Positions 10,027 through 19,065 of a DNA stretch of 24,418 nucleotides are shown here, piece by piece; within the stretch, counting starts at the first letter, position 1, and each line of letters starts with the position of its first letter. The position numbers and the translations under genes were made by a program. Origin of the DNA: Stentor coeruleus (Eukaryota; Ciliophora; Heterotrichea; Heterotrichida; Stentoridae); NCBI GenBank assembly GCA_001970955.1, contig MPUH01001088.1:1-24418 (forward strand). The letters are read 5' to 3'. Below the pieces are notes generated by a model. The model saw only the letters and a list, made by a program, of their open reading frames with translations, had not been told where the DNA came from and made no database searches.

Positions 10027-10755
10027 ATGGTTAAAAGGAATATGAATAAGCCCAAGCTCTGGGCTCTTGAAGTATCATTTATATAGGAAGATTCAGTTCT
10101 AAAAGATACAGTCAAGAATTATAATTCAAAAAGCTGGGTAAATATCGCAAATAAAGTTTCAAAGAAAATCAGAACTAAAAGGACAGCTAAGCAATGTAGA
10201 GATCGTTGGATGAATTATCTAAATAGAGGTATAAACAACAAACCATTTACAGATTGTGAAGTAAACAAACTGATAAGCATTCAAGAAATGCATGGTAATA
10301 AGTGGATTGACATGGCTAAAGAGCTAAAGGGACGTACTGAAAATCAAGTAAAAAATTTTTTTCATGCAACGATCAGAAGAAACATCCGAAAGTTCAACAA
10401 AGGTAAAAAAGATTATGAAAAACTAGAATTCATCTCAATGGAAATGCTAAGCCACCCAGAACTCAGAAGGATTTTATTAGCTAAAAAAGGTGTTCATTGG
10501 AATGTTATTTCTAGCACTAAACTCTCTGATGATGCCATTTATTTTTTACACTCACTAAAAATGCCTCAAATTGAAACCACCCTTGGTTCAAGTAAAAATG
10601 TCATTTTTACTATGAACTATGCTAATCCTTTTGAATCATGGACAGAGAGTGAAGCAGTTATAAATAACTCATTCGAAAGTATTTATAATTTATATCAATA
10701 CTGTACAGAATATGTATTGCCAAGCGGTAATATTCAGATTCCATTCCCCATTTGA
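10027..10755 (+). CDS. Two-repeat Myb DNA-binding protein, copy 2
   Basis: 237 residues after removing the 15-nt intron 10072-10086: exon 1 MVKRNMNKPKLWALE, exon 2 EDSVLKDTVKNYNSKSWVNI onward. Repeat 1 keeps its three tryptophans (KLWALE, SKSWVNI, CRDRWMNYL); repeat 2 has F, W (NKWIDMA) and FF in QVKNFFHATIRR. Same architecture, length and intron position as copy 1, about 3.4 kb away in the same orientation. The segment IRRNIRKFNKGK is identical in both, whereas repeat 1 and the 60 residues before the C-terminal motif have diverged. The end (YNLYQYCTEYVLPSGNIQ) is again conserved. Stop TGA. Both copies look intact, so this is a retained duplicate and not a pseudogene. Confidence 0.88.
10072..10086 (+). 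other. 15-nt intron in Myb gene 2
   Basis: GTATCATTTATATAG, phase 0, between GAA and GAA, at the same codon as in Myb gene 1. In-frame TAG if retained. Only about two thirds of its bases match the copy-1 intron, while position and length are the same. Confidence 0.92.
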
Positions 10756-13260
10756 AAATAAGTAGTAATAGATATTATTTTAATATCCAAAAAAATTAGG
10801 ATATAACAATTTGGTATTTAGACTAAAATTAATGTATTATCTAATTGTTTTAATTAAATTTTGTTTGTGCTAAATTTATATAATTTAAAGATATTAGAAG
10901 TAGGATTAATTTTTTAGAGATGCAAATGATTAACTTAAACAAAAGATTTATGATTATTATGAGGAAAAAATTGGATTCGATATTAATAGTTCGATGAATT
11001 CCAAAAATTGCTAGTGTCTTAGAAAGGATTAGAATAATTGCTTATAATTATATTTAATAGCCCTATGCACTTAGTATATTAGTAAAAACTTAAACACATA
11101 CTGATTTATAATTCAATAAAGCTTGCACTCTGTGTAAGCTAAAACTAAGGATAAATATATAAGCTGAGTTGAAAAATATATTTACGAATCCAATTGTAAT
11201 TTTTATATACATCATATCAAACTATCCCACAAATTACTACTTCACAGTACTAGGAATATATTTAAAGCATGATTATCTAAGCAAAAAATTTCAGAGATAA
11301 GCAGGATAATTTATAAAGCAAAAAAAAATTTCTACTTAAAATCAAATTTCTAATTGGTTAGGCTAAGGCTGTTTGTTTGACCTAAATAGGCCTTTACACA
11401 ATTATGCTAATCAATAAAGAAATCTAAAGAATTTCATATTAGTTTTTATATTTTTACAAAATAGTTACTATAGCTTTAATATATATTTAGATTTAGAGTT
11501 TAAATAGTAAGTCGATAAAATTTCAGAGTCAGGAAATTTAAATGAAATCATAACCAGCTTTTATTATAAATAAAATATCTAAATTTATTTGAAAACAGAA
11601 AGTTTATAATTTGGAATGAGCATTTGAAATGATTTATCAATAGTTTATGAATAAAAAGTGTGCCATAATTTTAGTTTTTATATAAAGTTTATTATAGATT
11701 TTATATTTATTATGAATTATTTTTAAGATCATGGGATTTGTTAATGTATATAAATAATAGAAAATCGATATTTTATAATTTATAATAGCAATGACACTAA
11801 TGATTCAGTGCATGCAGCGATAGATTAATTTAAAGAATCATTATAAGATTACACTTGTATATTTTATAAAGATACTGAATATATATAAAGTGTTATTTTA
11901 AAACAAAACACTCAGATTCTTAAAGTTTTAAAGTTCAGCATAGCCTAAATCATCATCATGCAAATTTAAAAACATCTCAGAAAGAAACTCTCTGAAACCC
12001 ATGAGAAAAAATGTATTAAAATCATAAATCTATCTTCTCAAAAGACTTTTACTGTAAAGAATTTTGACCTTTTACCTTTGCTCTGCTTAATAGTGCAGGA
12101 CTAGCTTTTAAAGTTCTAGTAACCCTATTTTGAATCAAAAACAAAACTTTTAAGTTAAATGCAAAAAAACATTCAATATCTTCAAAGGCAAAAGTATACT
12201 AAAAAAAAAATTTCAAAAGTCTAAAAATCAACCTTAAGAGAATAAAAAATATTCGATTCGGTATATTCTTACAAAAACTTCAATAATGTTTCCTGAAGAT
12301 ATAGTTATTATATAGGAAGAAACTTAAAAACTATGAAACATCAATACGAAGGCTACTTTGCTGTAAGATAGATATGAAATATAAAAAGAAATGCACTTTT
12401 TCCATAAAGCCTTTGAATATTCTTATATGCAAATTCAATAAAATATTAAAATTTATGGTTTTATGCATATCAAATTAGTTACTTAAAAAAAGTTGTAAAG
12501 ACCAAAGCGATTTCTAGATGATCATGATAAATTTTGATACCTTAAGAGAATTTATTGTTGAAATTGACTAGAAATTAATTATTTAATAGTTATAAAAGAA
12601 ATGCCATAATCTTTAATGATAATTAAACTTTTGAATTAAATTTCTAAATTGTGTTAGAATATTAAAAGTGTTTTTAGTTTAGTAAAAAGGAATGCAAATT
12701 TTAATTGCTTATTATTACTTCACTTAAAAATTAAGAAATTAATTGACTATTAATTTTTAAGAATAAAGATTAAAAGAATAATGATTAAAAATGTAAAATA
12801 TTATTCATAAGAAGGCTGATGCATGATAAATTTGAAAACAATTTTAAGACTCTCCAAAGTCATAATATGCATAATTTAAATATTAATGTACCATAAACTA
12901 ATGTTTATATAAAACTTTGAAAATATAGCAATTCATAAGCAATCATGAACTTTTTATATAAAATTATAGTATTATACAGCCTCTTTTAAACATATATTTT
13001 AGTGATAGTTGAGTCATAGTTTTTCATAAAAAATAAAAGTTTTGATTATTAAAATTGTAAATGAATATTTTTATTATATTTTAATGATTAGAACAACACA
13101 AAGCTGTAAACTTTATGTTTTCATATATTAAACTTTCAAAAATAATTCAAAATTATATACTAAAATCCTCTAAAGAATTACAAAAAACTATCACAAACTA
13201 AATAAATTCTACAATAAATCTCATAAATAATAAGTAAACAAATTTTGACACAAGCATCAT
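10756..13260. other. Intergenic region downstream of Myb gene 2
   Basis: 2.5 kb of AT-rich, stop-dense sequence. Up to about 12240 it is the diverged counterpart of the Myb 1 downstream flank (for example aaaaatcaacctt near 12220 against gaaaatcaaccct near 8360). From there to 13260 I see nothing I can name. Confidence 0.55.
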
Positions 13261-13780
13261 TCATCTGCAAAAAAGGGTAATTCTGCTATCAATATAATTC
13301 TTTAAGATAATTCTTATATCTTTCCTAAGTATCGACAAACTAATCATAGTATTAATTCCCAGATTCACAAAACAAAGAAAAATTATCTTCACAGTCAAAA
13401 ACAAATTATTTGAATGGCAAACTATAATATTTAATACATTGGCCATGCTTTTCATAATTCCATTTATAGCAACCCATATTGTTTTACAATTAGTGCCAAT
13501 GTGACAATCATCAAGCTTATCTTTTTGGCTTTCAAATATAAAATCTCTATTAAATAAACTGAGATAATTTTACATGTTGAGTTTTCTGGTTTCCCTATAC
13601 AAAACTGATTAATAAAATCATCAAAAATATACCCTGAGTCTTTATCATATACTAAATTTGGATATAAAGGTTCATTTGAAGGTTCAAGATAATTATTGCA
13701 CGTTGGATTCTTTAATAAACAAAAGGGAAATATTCTTTAGCTGAACATAAAGATAAATAATTTATTGATCCTATGAATAT
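13261..13780 (-). pseudogene. Possible broken membrane-protein gene
   Basis: On the minus strand, one frame reads PFCLLKNPTCNNYLEP, then YDKDSGYIFDDFINQFCIGK and PENSTC, ending in TAA at 13464. A second frame takes over at about 13550 with RDFIFESQKDKLDDCHIGTN and runs, through hydrophobic stretches (NLFLTVKIIFLCFVNLGI), to TGA at 13261. Cysteine-bearing polar parts followed by hydrophobic ones suggest a membrane protein. A 15-nt intron-like string (GTAAAATTATCTCAG) sits near the switch but does not change frame, so a further one- or two-base change is needed. No start codon for the first frame is visible. Family not recognised; a pseudogene, a gene with unrecognised introns, or chance all remain possible. 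Confidence 0.3.
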
Positions 13781-13917
13781 AGACAAGTGTCATTATAAAA
13801 TATCATGTTAGATAGCTTGCATTCATATTTCAGATATGATAAACCTTGTGATAAATCTAAAAAAAACAGAGATTTTGAATATAAGCATCATTGAATATAT
13901 TACTAATAAAGTTTATC

Positions 13918-14733
13918 TTACTTTTTTGAAGCTGTTTTAACTTTTTTGGTTTTACGAGTTCGTTTCTTTTTGTGGGTTTTCTCATCAGGAAGTTGCGAGT
14001 AAAACCCAGTTGCGTTTTTTCTACGTTTAATACCCTGTATAAGCGCTTTATCTTTTTTGGTTTCTTTTTTCTGCCTTTTAGCTTTTTTAACTTGTTTTTT
14101 ACGTGATTTTATGTCGATTGCCAACCTTTCAGGCGATAGAAAACGGAACCATTGCTGTGATGTGGTATCAAGGCCTACATCAGTAAAAGCATATTGCCAG
14201 TTCGGTAATCCTAAATGCATAACCATAAGTCTGAAATAGTCTGTAAAAGAATTCGCTATGAAAAACCAGTCCCCGCTAAGGTCTTGGAAATAAATCTGCG
14301 GCTTTGCATTGCTACTTCTAAACACAAGTCCTAGTCTACCATTTAACACCTTTTTATCAATATCAAACACTTTAATATCCTCTAAACTTGTGTCAACTGG
14401 ATCTTCACCAAGCCTTCTTAGTGAATAATTGCCTAATTTGAAAGCAGTGATATCTTTTAAACTATTGAAATGCATTTGGCCTAAAGGCTTTGTCATTTGG
14501 TTCATTTTAATTTTCCACTGAAGCAATAGTCCATCTGATATTAATAAGAAGCTTTTCATGTCTTCAGGGAGTTTATATGGAAAATTTTCATCTTCCCACG
14601 TTTGCAATTGAGAATCTAATACGCCATGTCGCTCGTTAAATTCAACTTCAGTAACCCCAGGATGGTTTTGAAGAAAGCTTATAACTTTATCACTGATTTG
14701 TTCAAAGATTTCAAGGACACTCTGCTTGTTCAT
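13918..14733 (-). CDS. TPGS2: Tubulin polyglutamylase complex subunit 2 homologue
   Basis: 271 residues from ATG at 14733 (MNKQSVLEIFEQ); the frame stays open upstream only with TTG, so this ATG is preferred. The core is a SMI1/KNR4 (SUKH)-type fold as in animal TPGS2: TWEDENFPYKLPEDMKSFLL (45-64), SDGLLLQW (66-73), then GLVFRSS, and the signature HLGLPNWQYAFTDVGLDTTS with QQWF (173-196). TPGS2 is a non-catalytic subunit of the complex that adds glutamate chains to tubulin through TTLL1, so the product probably works at basal bodies or axonemes. The tail (about 208-271) is extremely lysine/arginine-rich, longer and more basic than I recall for animals, and could bind acidic tubulin tails. Divergent from the ICT1-like gene. 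Confidence 0.85.
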   Translation of the reverse strand: MNKQSVLEIFEQISDKVISFLQNHPGVTEVEFNERHGVLDSQLQTWEDENFPYKLPEDMKSFLLISDGLLLQWKIKMNQMTKPLGQMHFNSLKDITAFKLGNYSLRRLGEDPVDTSLEDIKVFDIDKKVLNGRLGLVFRSSNAKPQIYFQDLSGDWFFIANSFTDYFRLMVMHLGLPNWQYAFTDVGLDTTSQQWFRFLSPERLAIDIKSRKKQVKKAKRQKKETKKDKALIQGIKRRKNATGFYSQLPDEKTHKKKRTRKTKKVKTASKK

Positions 14734-15143
14734 GTATTTAAATATATGGTAGCTACCTAATAAGAAGAAACTCAACAAGATAAAAAAGCGTATATTTTGT
14801 ATTAAAGGGATGATTAAATTTGCAAGTAAAAAAATCTTTTAAGAAGAAACTCAACAAGATAAAAAAGCGTATATTTTGTATTAAAGGGATGATTAAATTT
14901 GCAAGTAAAAAAATCTTTTAAATCTAATTTTTTCAATACAAATTACTTAAATCCTTTTAACTAAGTCATAAATACATTAAAAGAATATATTACAAAACAC
15001 CTTCTATTCAAAGTAAAAAAATATTATAATCTTATCTACTTATATAATTTTTACTATATAATCTTATTAGACATTTTCTATGCTTTTAGCTTTATCCACT
15101 AAAAATATTTTATCTGATTCTTATTATAATAATATTTCCAAAT
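14734..15143. other. Divergent promoter region between TPGS2 and the ICT1-like gene
   Basis: 410 nt separate the start codons of the two divergent genes and must contain both promoters. It includes a perfect 79-bp tandem duplication (separate entry). A second plus-strand frame from 15080 overlaps the ICT1-like gene in another frame and is not called. Confidence 0.6.
14761..14918. repeat. Perfect 79-bp tandem duplication
   Basis: 14761-14839 and 14840-14918 are identical and adjacent, within the divergent promoter. Perfect identity in fast-evolving non-coding DNA means either a very recent duplication or an unmerged assembly overlap like those at 831 and 1511. Confidence 0.93.
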
Positions 15144-15611
15144 ATGCTAAGAGTACTGATGAGACTATTTACAATAAAAATCCCAAAAGAAAATCTTGTA
15201 ATAACTCATTCAAAACCAGTAACTCATTTAGCCAATGGTGCAGTTATATCCAATTCAAAAGTTTCTATAAAGTTTAAAATAGATTCTTCTACCTTGCTAG
15301 ATAAGCAGCAAAAGTTTCAAATAAAATTCTTGTTTCCTGCATTTATAAACAAAGAAGGCGAGATTATAATAACTTCTCAGAGTAATTCATATTTAGAGCA
15401 TGTAGAATCTTCTAATAATGAGGCTGATGCAATTGAAAAACTGGAAAGCATGATTAATCGAGCATGTGAAGCGAAAATAGAACAAAAGGAAATAATGAGG
15501 CAAGCAAATGAAGCGCAAAAGAGGAAAAGAATTGGGGCTAAAAGACCTAAAGGAGAACACAAACCTTCGAGAAAATCTGGGAAATATGATGGAATACCTA
15601 CTGCAGAATAG
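15144..15611 (+). CDS. ICT1/mL62-like mitochondrial protein lacking the GGQ motif
   Basis: 155 residues. MLRVLMRLFTIKI is a short amphipathic basic leader suited to mitochondrial import, followed by IPKENLVITHSK (13-24), NSKVSIKF (37-44), KEGEIIITSQSNSYL (70-84), the helix EADAIEKLESMI (93-104) and a basic tail with KRKRIGAKRP and KPSRKSG. This order matches ICT1 (mL62), the class-I release-factor-related peptidyl-tRNA hydrolase of the mitochondrial large subunit. In the catalytic loop, where ICT1 has GPGGQNVNKVNSK, this protein has THLANGAVISNSK, so GGQ aligns with L29-A30-N31 and hydrolysis is not expected. The remaining fold, including the C-terminal ribosome-binding tail, is kept, which suggests a structural ribosomal role. 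Single exon; TAG stop. The family call is by motif order, with moderate confidence. Confidence 0.7.
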   Translation: MLRVLMRLFTIKIPKENLVITHSKPVTHLANGAVISNSKVSIKFKIDSSTLLDKQQKFQIKFLFPAFINKEGEIIITSQSNSYLEHVESSNNEADAIEKLESMINRACEAKIEQKEIMRQANEAQKRKRIGAKRPKGEHKPSRKSGKYDGIPTAE

Positions 15612-16223
15612 GTTAAAATAAACAGATAGAAATTGAAGGTATAAGTTTAATAGAAAGTATTTAAGAGATGTAGAAGTGTTAAATTTATGTGATAAAAGAT
15701 GTTATCTGATTTTAAGTTTTGAATAATATTTGTTAGGAAGAGTATAAGAAATTTAGTTTTTTGGTTAGAAATAAGTAGTTTATAAATGGGATCATATTCT
15801 ATTTTAGTATATGCAAAAAGTAATCAATAATTTGATATTAAATCTAACACTCATATAAAAGTTAATTATATTAGTAGTAAAATCCTATATAATTTTGATT
15901 TCTTTCAGTTTTATAATTGATTTATTGATATTAATAGTCAATTCCAGTAACTTTTTCTATTAAATTTTGTTTCACATAAAGCATTTCGATTTTATAACAA
16001 ATTCAAATAAATTTATTTTCATCTAAAACCTATACATTTAAATATATCTCCATAAACTCTAAAATTTGTTTTTACAAGTTATTGTAAACGATATCTTTTA
16101 ATTTTTATCTCATATCTTACTTGGTTTAAAATATCATCATAAATTAATATAAAATATAAGTTCAGTTTTATTAAAATACTTAAAAACTAACATTCTAAAT
16201 CATAACACCTGGTGAAAATATAA
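15612..16223. other. Intergenic spacer
   Basis: 612 nt of AT-rich sequence between two plus-strand genes. No gene, repeat or RNA recognised. Confidence 0.6.
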
Positions 16224-16646
16224 ATGTCAGGTTTTTCATTTGTTCTCTTTATTCCTACAATACTCATATATGGTGTTCTTATTACCAACTTAAATACTCA
16301 AATCGGTCAGCCTTGTGCTAGCACAGATAATTTTGCAATAACAACTTTTGATATAACACCTTATCCTCCTACTTTAGGAAAGACTTCTAATATTACAATA
16401 ATAGGTAAAACTTTACATACAATTGATTTTGGTCAAATTATATACGCAATTGAAAATCAGTATCAGCAATGGTTTTATCAATATCAGACAATTAATCAAA
16501 CTTATAGCAAAAATTTAGTTTTGAATTTTAACTATACTTTAACATGGCCGAATTCGTCTGGAAACTATTTGTCTCAGGTTACTATTCATGAGCAAGCTAA
16601 GCAATATATTATTGATGCCTGTTGGACTTTTGCTTTTAGTCTTTAA
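16224..16646 (+). CDS. Secreted ML-domain-like (NPC2/MD-2-related) protein
   Basis: 140 residues. Residues 3-20 are a hydrophobic signal sequence (GFSFVLFIPTILIYGVLI). The rest has the ML-domain pattern: a first cysteine C31, FDITPYPPTLGKTSNITIIG (42-61) matching the PxPPxxG turn, then FGQIIYAI (69-76), a central tyrosine-rich strand and the C-terminal CWTFAFSL with C133. In NPC2-type proteins the first and last cysteines form a disulfide; the other two pairs are absent here. Four N-glycosylation sites (N56, N91, N103, N110) fit passage through the secretory pathway. ML proteins bind sterols or other lipids in the lysosome or outside the cell. Length is typical of the family. Identification rests on pattern only; the ligand is unknown. 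Confidence 0.6.
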   Translation: MSGFSFVLFIPTILIYGVLITNLNTQIGQPCASTDNFAITTFDITPYPPTLGKTSNITIIGKTLHTIDFGQIIYAIENQYQQWFYQYQTINQTYSKNLVLNFNYTLTWPNSSGNYLSQVTIHEQAKQYIIDACWTFAFSL

Positions 16647-17397
16647 TTTTAGTATAAGTAATAAGCTTAGATTTTGTTTTGAAAAATATATAATAGGAAA
16701 TTATGATACCGATTATGATAAAGCGATTTTAGATTAATTATAAATATTAGGTTTTATGAATAAAAGAATACACTTTGAAGAAAAATAAAAAGTCGGATAT
16801 TGTTGTGATTTTTTATTATAGATTTAAATTCTCAGAGGAAGTAATTTAAAAATGTTTGAATTTATGTTTTGTAGTTTAAAGAAAGGATAATATTTTTTAT
16901 TAGAAATTTTATAGAAGATTTAAAGAGATTTTAAATGGAAAATATGTGAAATTTACTTTGAAGTAAGTAAAAATTGCAAACAAACCCTTATATAGATTTT
17001 AGAGATTATTGCTATTATATTTTGTAATTTCTTAATGTTGCGGATCATGACCATAGGGCAATCAATAAATTTATTATTATGCTTGCCAAGTATTTTATGA
17101 AGAAATCATAATGAAATATTAAATATCCCTGGTTAAATTAATAAAAAAACTATTGCAAAAATAGGGTTTATATAATATATCTAAACAATTTGCTTATATT
17201 TCAAATTATTTTAAGTTTCTATAATACCCATAAATATATATCATAACCCAGATGACAAATCTTCATATAATCTGATTAAAATATCGCAAATTCATAGCAC
17301 AATAGCAAAATTAGGCATTTTCAATAATTTTATTATAAAATTCTTAACATTTAATATAAATCAATATACTTAAAAGGTTTTATTTTCTATATGATTA
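16647..17397. other. Intergenic spacer between convergent genes
   Basis: About 750 nt between the 3' ends of the ML-like gene (plus) and the SET-domain gene (minus). AT-rich; nothing recognised. Confidence 0.6.
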
Positions 17398-18894
17398 TTA
17401 AGCTGATTCAATACTTTTGATAATTTTTTCTATCTCTTTTCTCGCAAGAGTTATATGAGATTTAAGTATTTGCTTTCTAGGAAGTCTATAAAGAGTCTAT
17501 TTATAAATTACAGCAAAAAATAGCCGATAATGAATTTGCTTTGTCAATAACTCTAAATCTTCTTCTTCAGATGTAGCAAAATTTTTAAGCTCATTTTCTA
17601 ATAAAAATATGTATCGCTCATACACTTTTAAATCTAATTGCAAGTTGCCTACTTCAAAAAAGCTCAGAACAGGATCTGTATTATAATCCCAAACAATATA
17701 TCGTATAAAACTCAAAAGTTCTGAGTTTAACCTATCAGATTTTAGCTTAAACTCAAAATACTCAGGTTCTTCAGATGCTGGAGGTTCAATACCTTTATCT
17801 TCATAAACCTCGCTTACAGGTATCCTCAAAATACAATAATCATACTTATTATCTTTCATAGCAAACCCATACTGAAAAAGTAACTGGCGATTCGAATATC
17901 TTCCATACTGTATACAAACTTGATTTCCTTTCAAAATCCCATTTTCACTACACATAATCTTGAACATACAATCAGGAGCTTCTTGTACTTCATTTCTTCC
18001 ACGCAGGGCCGCTTTAAACTCTTAATAAATTTTACTTTTAACAAAAATTTTCCTATCTTCCTCTTTCGCTTTTTCCATCAAAAGACCTGCCTTGTCTGTT
18101 TTTTTATTCCCAACAGCCAACTTACCCAGTTTTCCAGCACTGATTGTAAAAACTTTATAAGGCATTGGATCATCATGATCATCATCCCCAAGGTCAAAAA
18201 CCCCATCATCAAGTTCATTTTCCTTAGCATAAAAGTAATTTGTCATAACATTCTGATGATTAAATAAATCAGCTATAGGAATCAATGATAATTGAGGTAA
18301 ACATCTTCCATATGCCCTTGTGCATATAACCCTCCAAGCCCAATTGATTTTATCAAGATATTCTGGGGCTATAATCGAAGGGTAATTTTGTAAAATGTTC
18401 TTTAAAGACTCATTACATTCCATATCTTGACTATGTTTACCTAATGAATATTGCATAAGAGCATCATCTTGTAATTCTTGGAGTTCTTGAGCATTCCAAT
18501 CACTAAGTTGCTCAATGTTTTCAGGTAAAGTGCTTAAGTAAGGATACCATTTTGAAGACTTTCCTTTTGATAGTTCGGATAGAAGATAGACTATAAAGCG
18601 ATTATTTTCTCCTCCATTCCCTTCAGCAAAATCTTCTAAGTACTTTGAGTATATTTTTTTTAATGGTTCTGAGTTGGCTAGTTTTATATGGAGCATTGAA
18701 GAATTCGGAGCTGTAAGGATGGTATCGTTTGGCTCAAGGTGTTCTAATGCTAATACCCCTGGATAGCCTGGGGGGAAAAACACTGGATAAGTTACGTTTG
18801 GATTTAGTTTTATTCCAAGGGACTGGCCAAAGCGAAAAAGGTCTCGCATTGCTTCGGATTTTTCTACGATTTCATAGCCTGGCTCACCTTCCAT
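17398..18894 (-). CDS. SET-domain protein methyltransferase (SETD3/SETD6/LSMT type)
   Basis: 488 residues from three exons (18894-18036, 18020-17512, 17496-17398) joined by two 15-nt introns. The split SET domain starts at about 45 (GVLALEHLEPNDTILTAP), has the long helical insert of this subfamily (about 95-190), then LSLIPIADLFNHQN (202-215) with the core NH motif at 211-212, and after an acidic insertion (DDGVFDLGDDDHDD) the second half GNQVCIQYGRYSNRQLLFQY followed by GF. The C-terminal part is helical, as in the Rubisco-LSMT substrate-binding domain, and ends LYRLPRKQILKSHITLARKE. Members use S-adenosylmethionine to methylate lysine or histidine of non-histone targets such as actin, Rubisco or ribosomal proteins; the substrate here cannot be told. 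Both splices are needed for the full C-terminal domain. Confidence 0.9.
17497..17511 (-). other. 15-nt intron 2 in SET-domain gene
   Basis: Coding strand GTAATTTATAAATAG, phase 0, between GCT and ACT; in-frame TAG if retained. After removal the protein gains 32 residues (TLYRLPRKQILK...), which fit the expected helical C-terminus. Confidence 0.88.
18021..18035 (-). other. 15-nt intron 1 in SET-domain gene
   Basis: Coding strand GTAAAATTTATTAAG, phase 1, splitting an AAG codon. It holds an in-frame TAA if retained. Removal joins the two halves of the SET domain (..RKIFVK and FKAALRGRNEVQ..). Confidence 0.92.
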
Positions 18895-19065
18895 TATAAT
18901 TATGTGAAGAGTTTAAAGGCATTTTTATGTTTTAAGAGAAAAAGGCTTTTGATTGTAAATTTTTGTTTTATTTAGATAGGATTTTTATGTTTTTTGGCTT
19001 AGATTGCTTTATGTTTCGAATAGATTTGAAAAAGATTATAATATTTTAACCTATTTTCTTTTACA

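Noticed and set aside
14734..14778. 15-residue upstream extension of TPGS2
   Set aside because: Only reachable with a TTG start and lies partly in the 79-bp duplication; the ATG at 14733 fits the family.
15195..15245. Possible hidden intron near the lost GGQ of the ICT1-like gene (GTAACTCATTTAG)
   Set aside because: It is 13 nt, unlike the local 15-nt rule, and its removal breaks the frame without restoring GGQ.
15080..15277. 65-codon plus-strand frame
   Set aside because: Overlaps the ICT1-like gene in a different frame; the latter carries the recognisable motifs and a mitochondrial-type leader.
17920..18267. 115-codon plus-strand frame
   Set aside because: Antisense to the SET-domain gene, across its intron.
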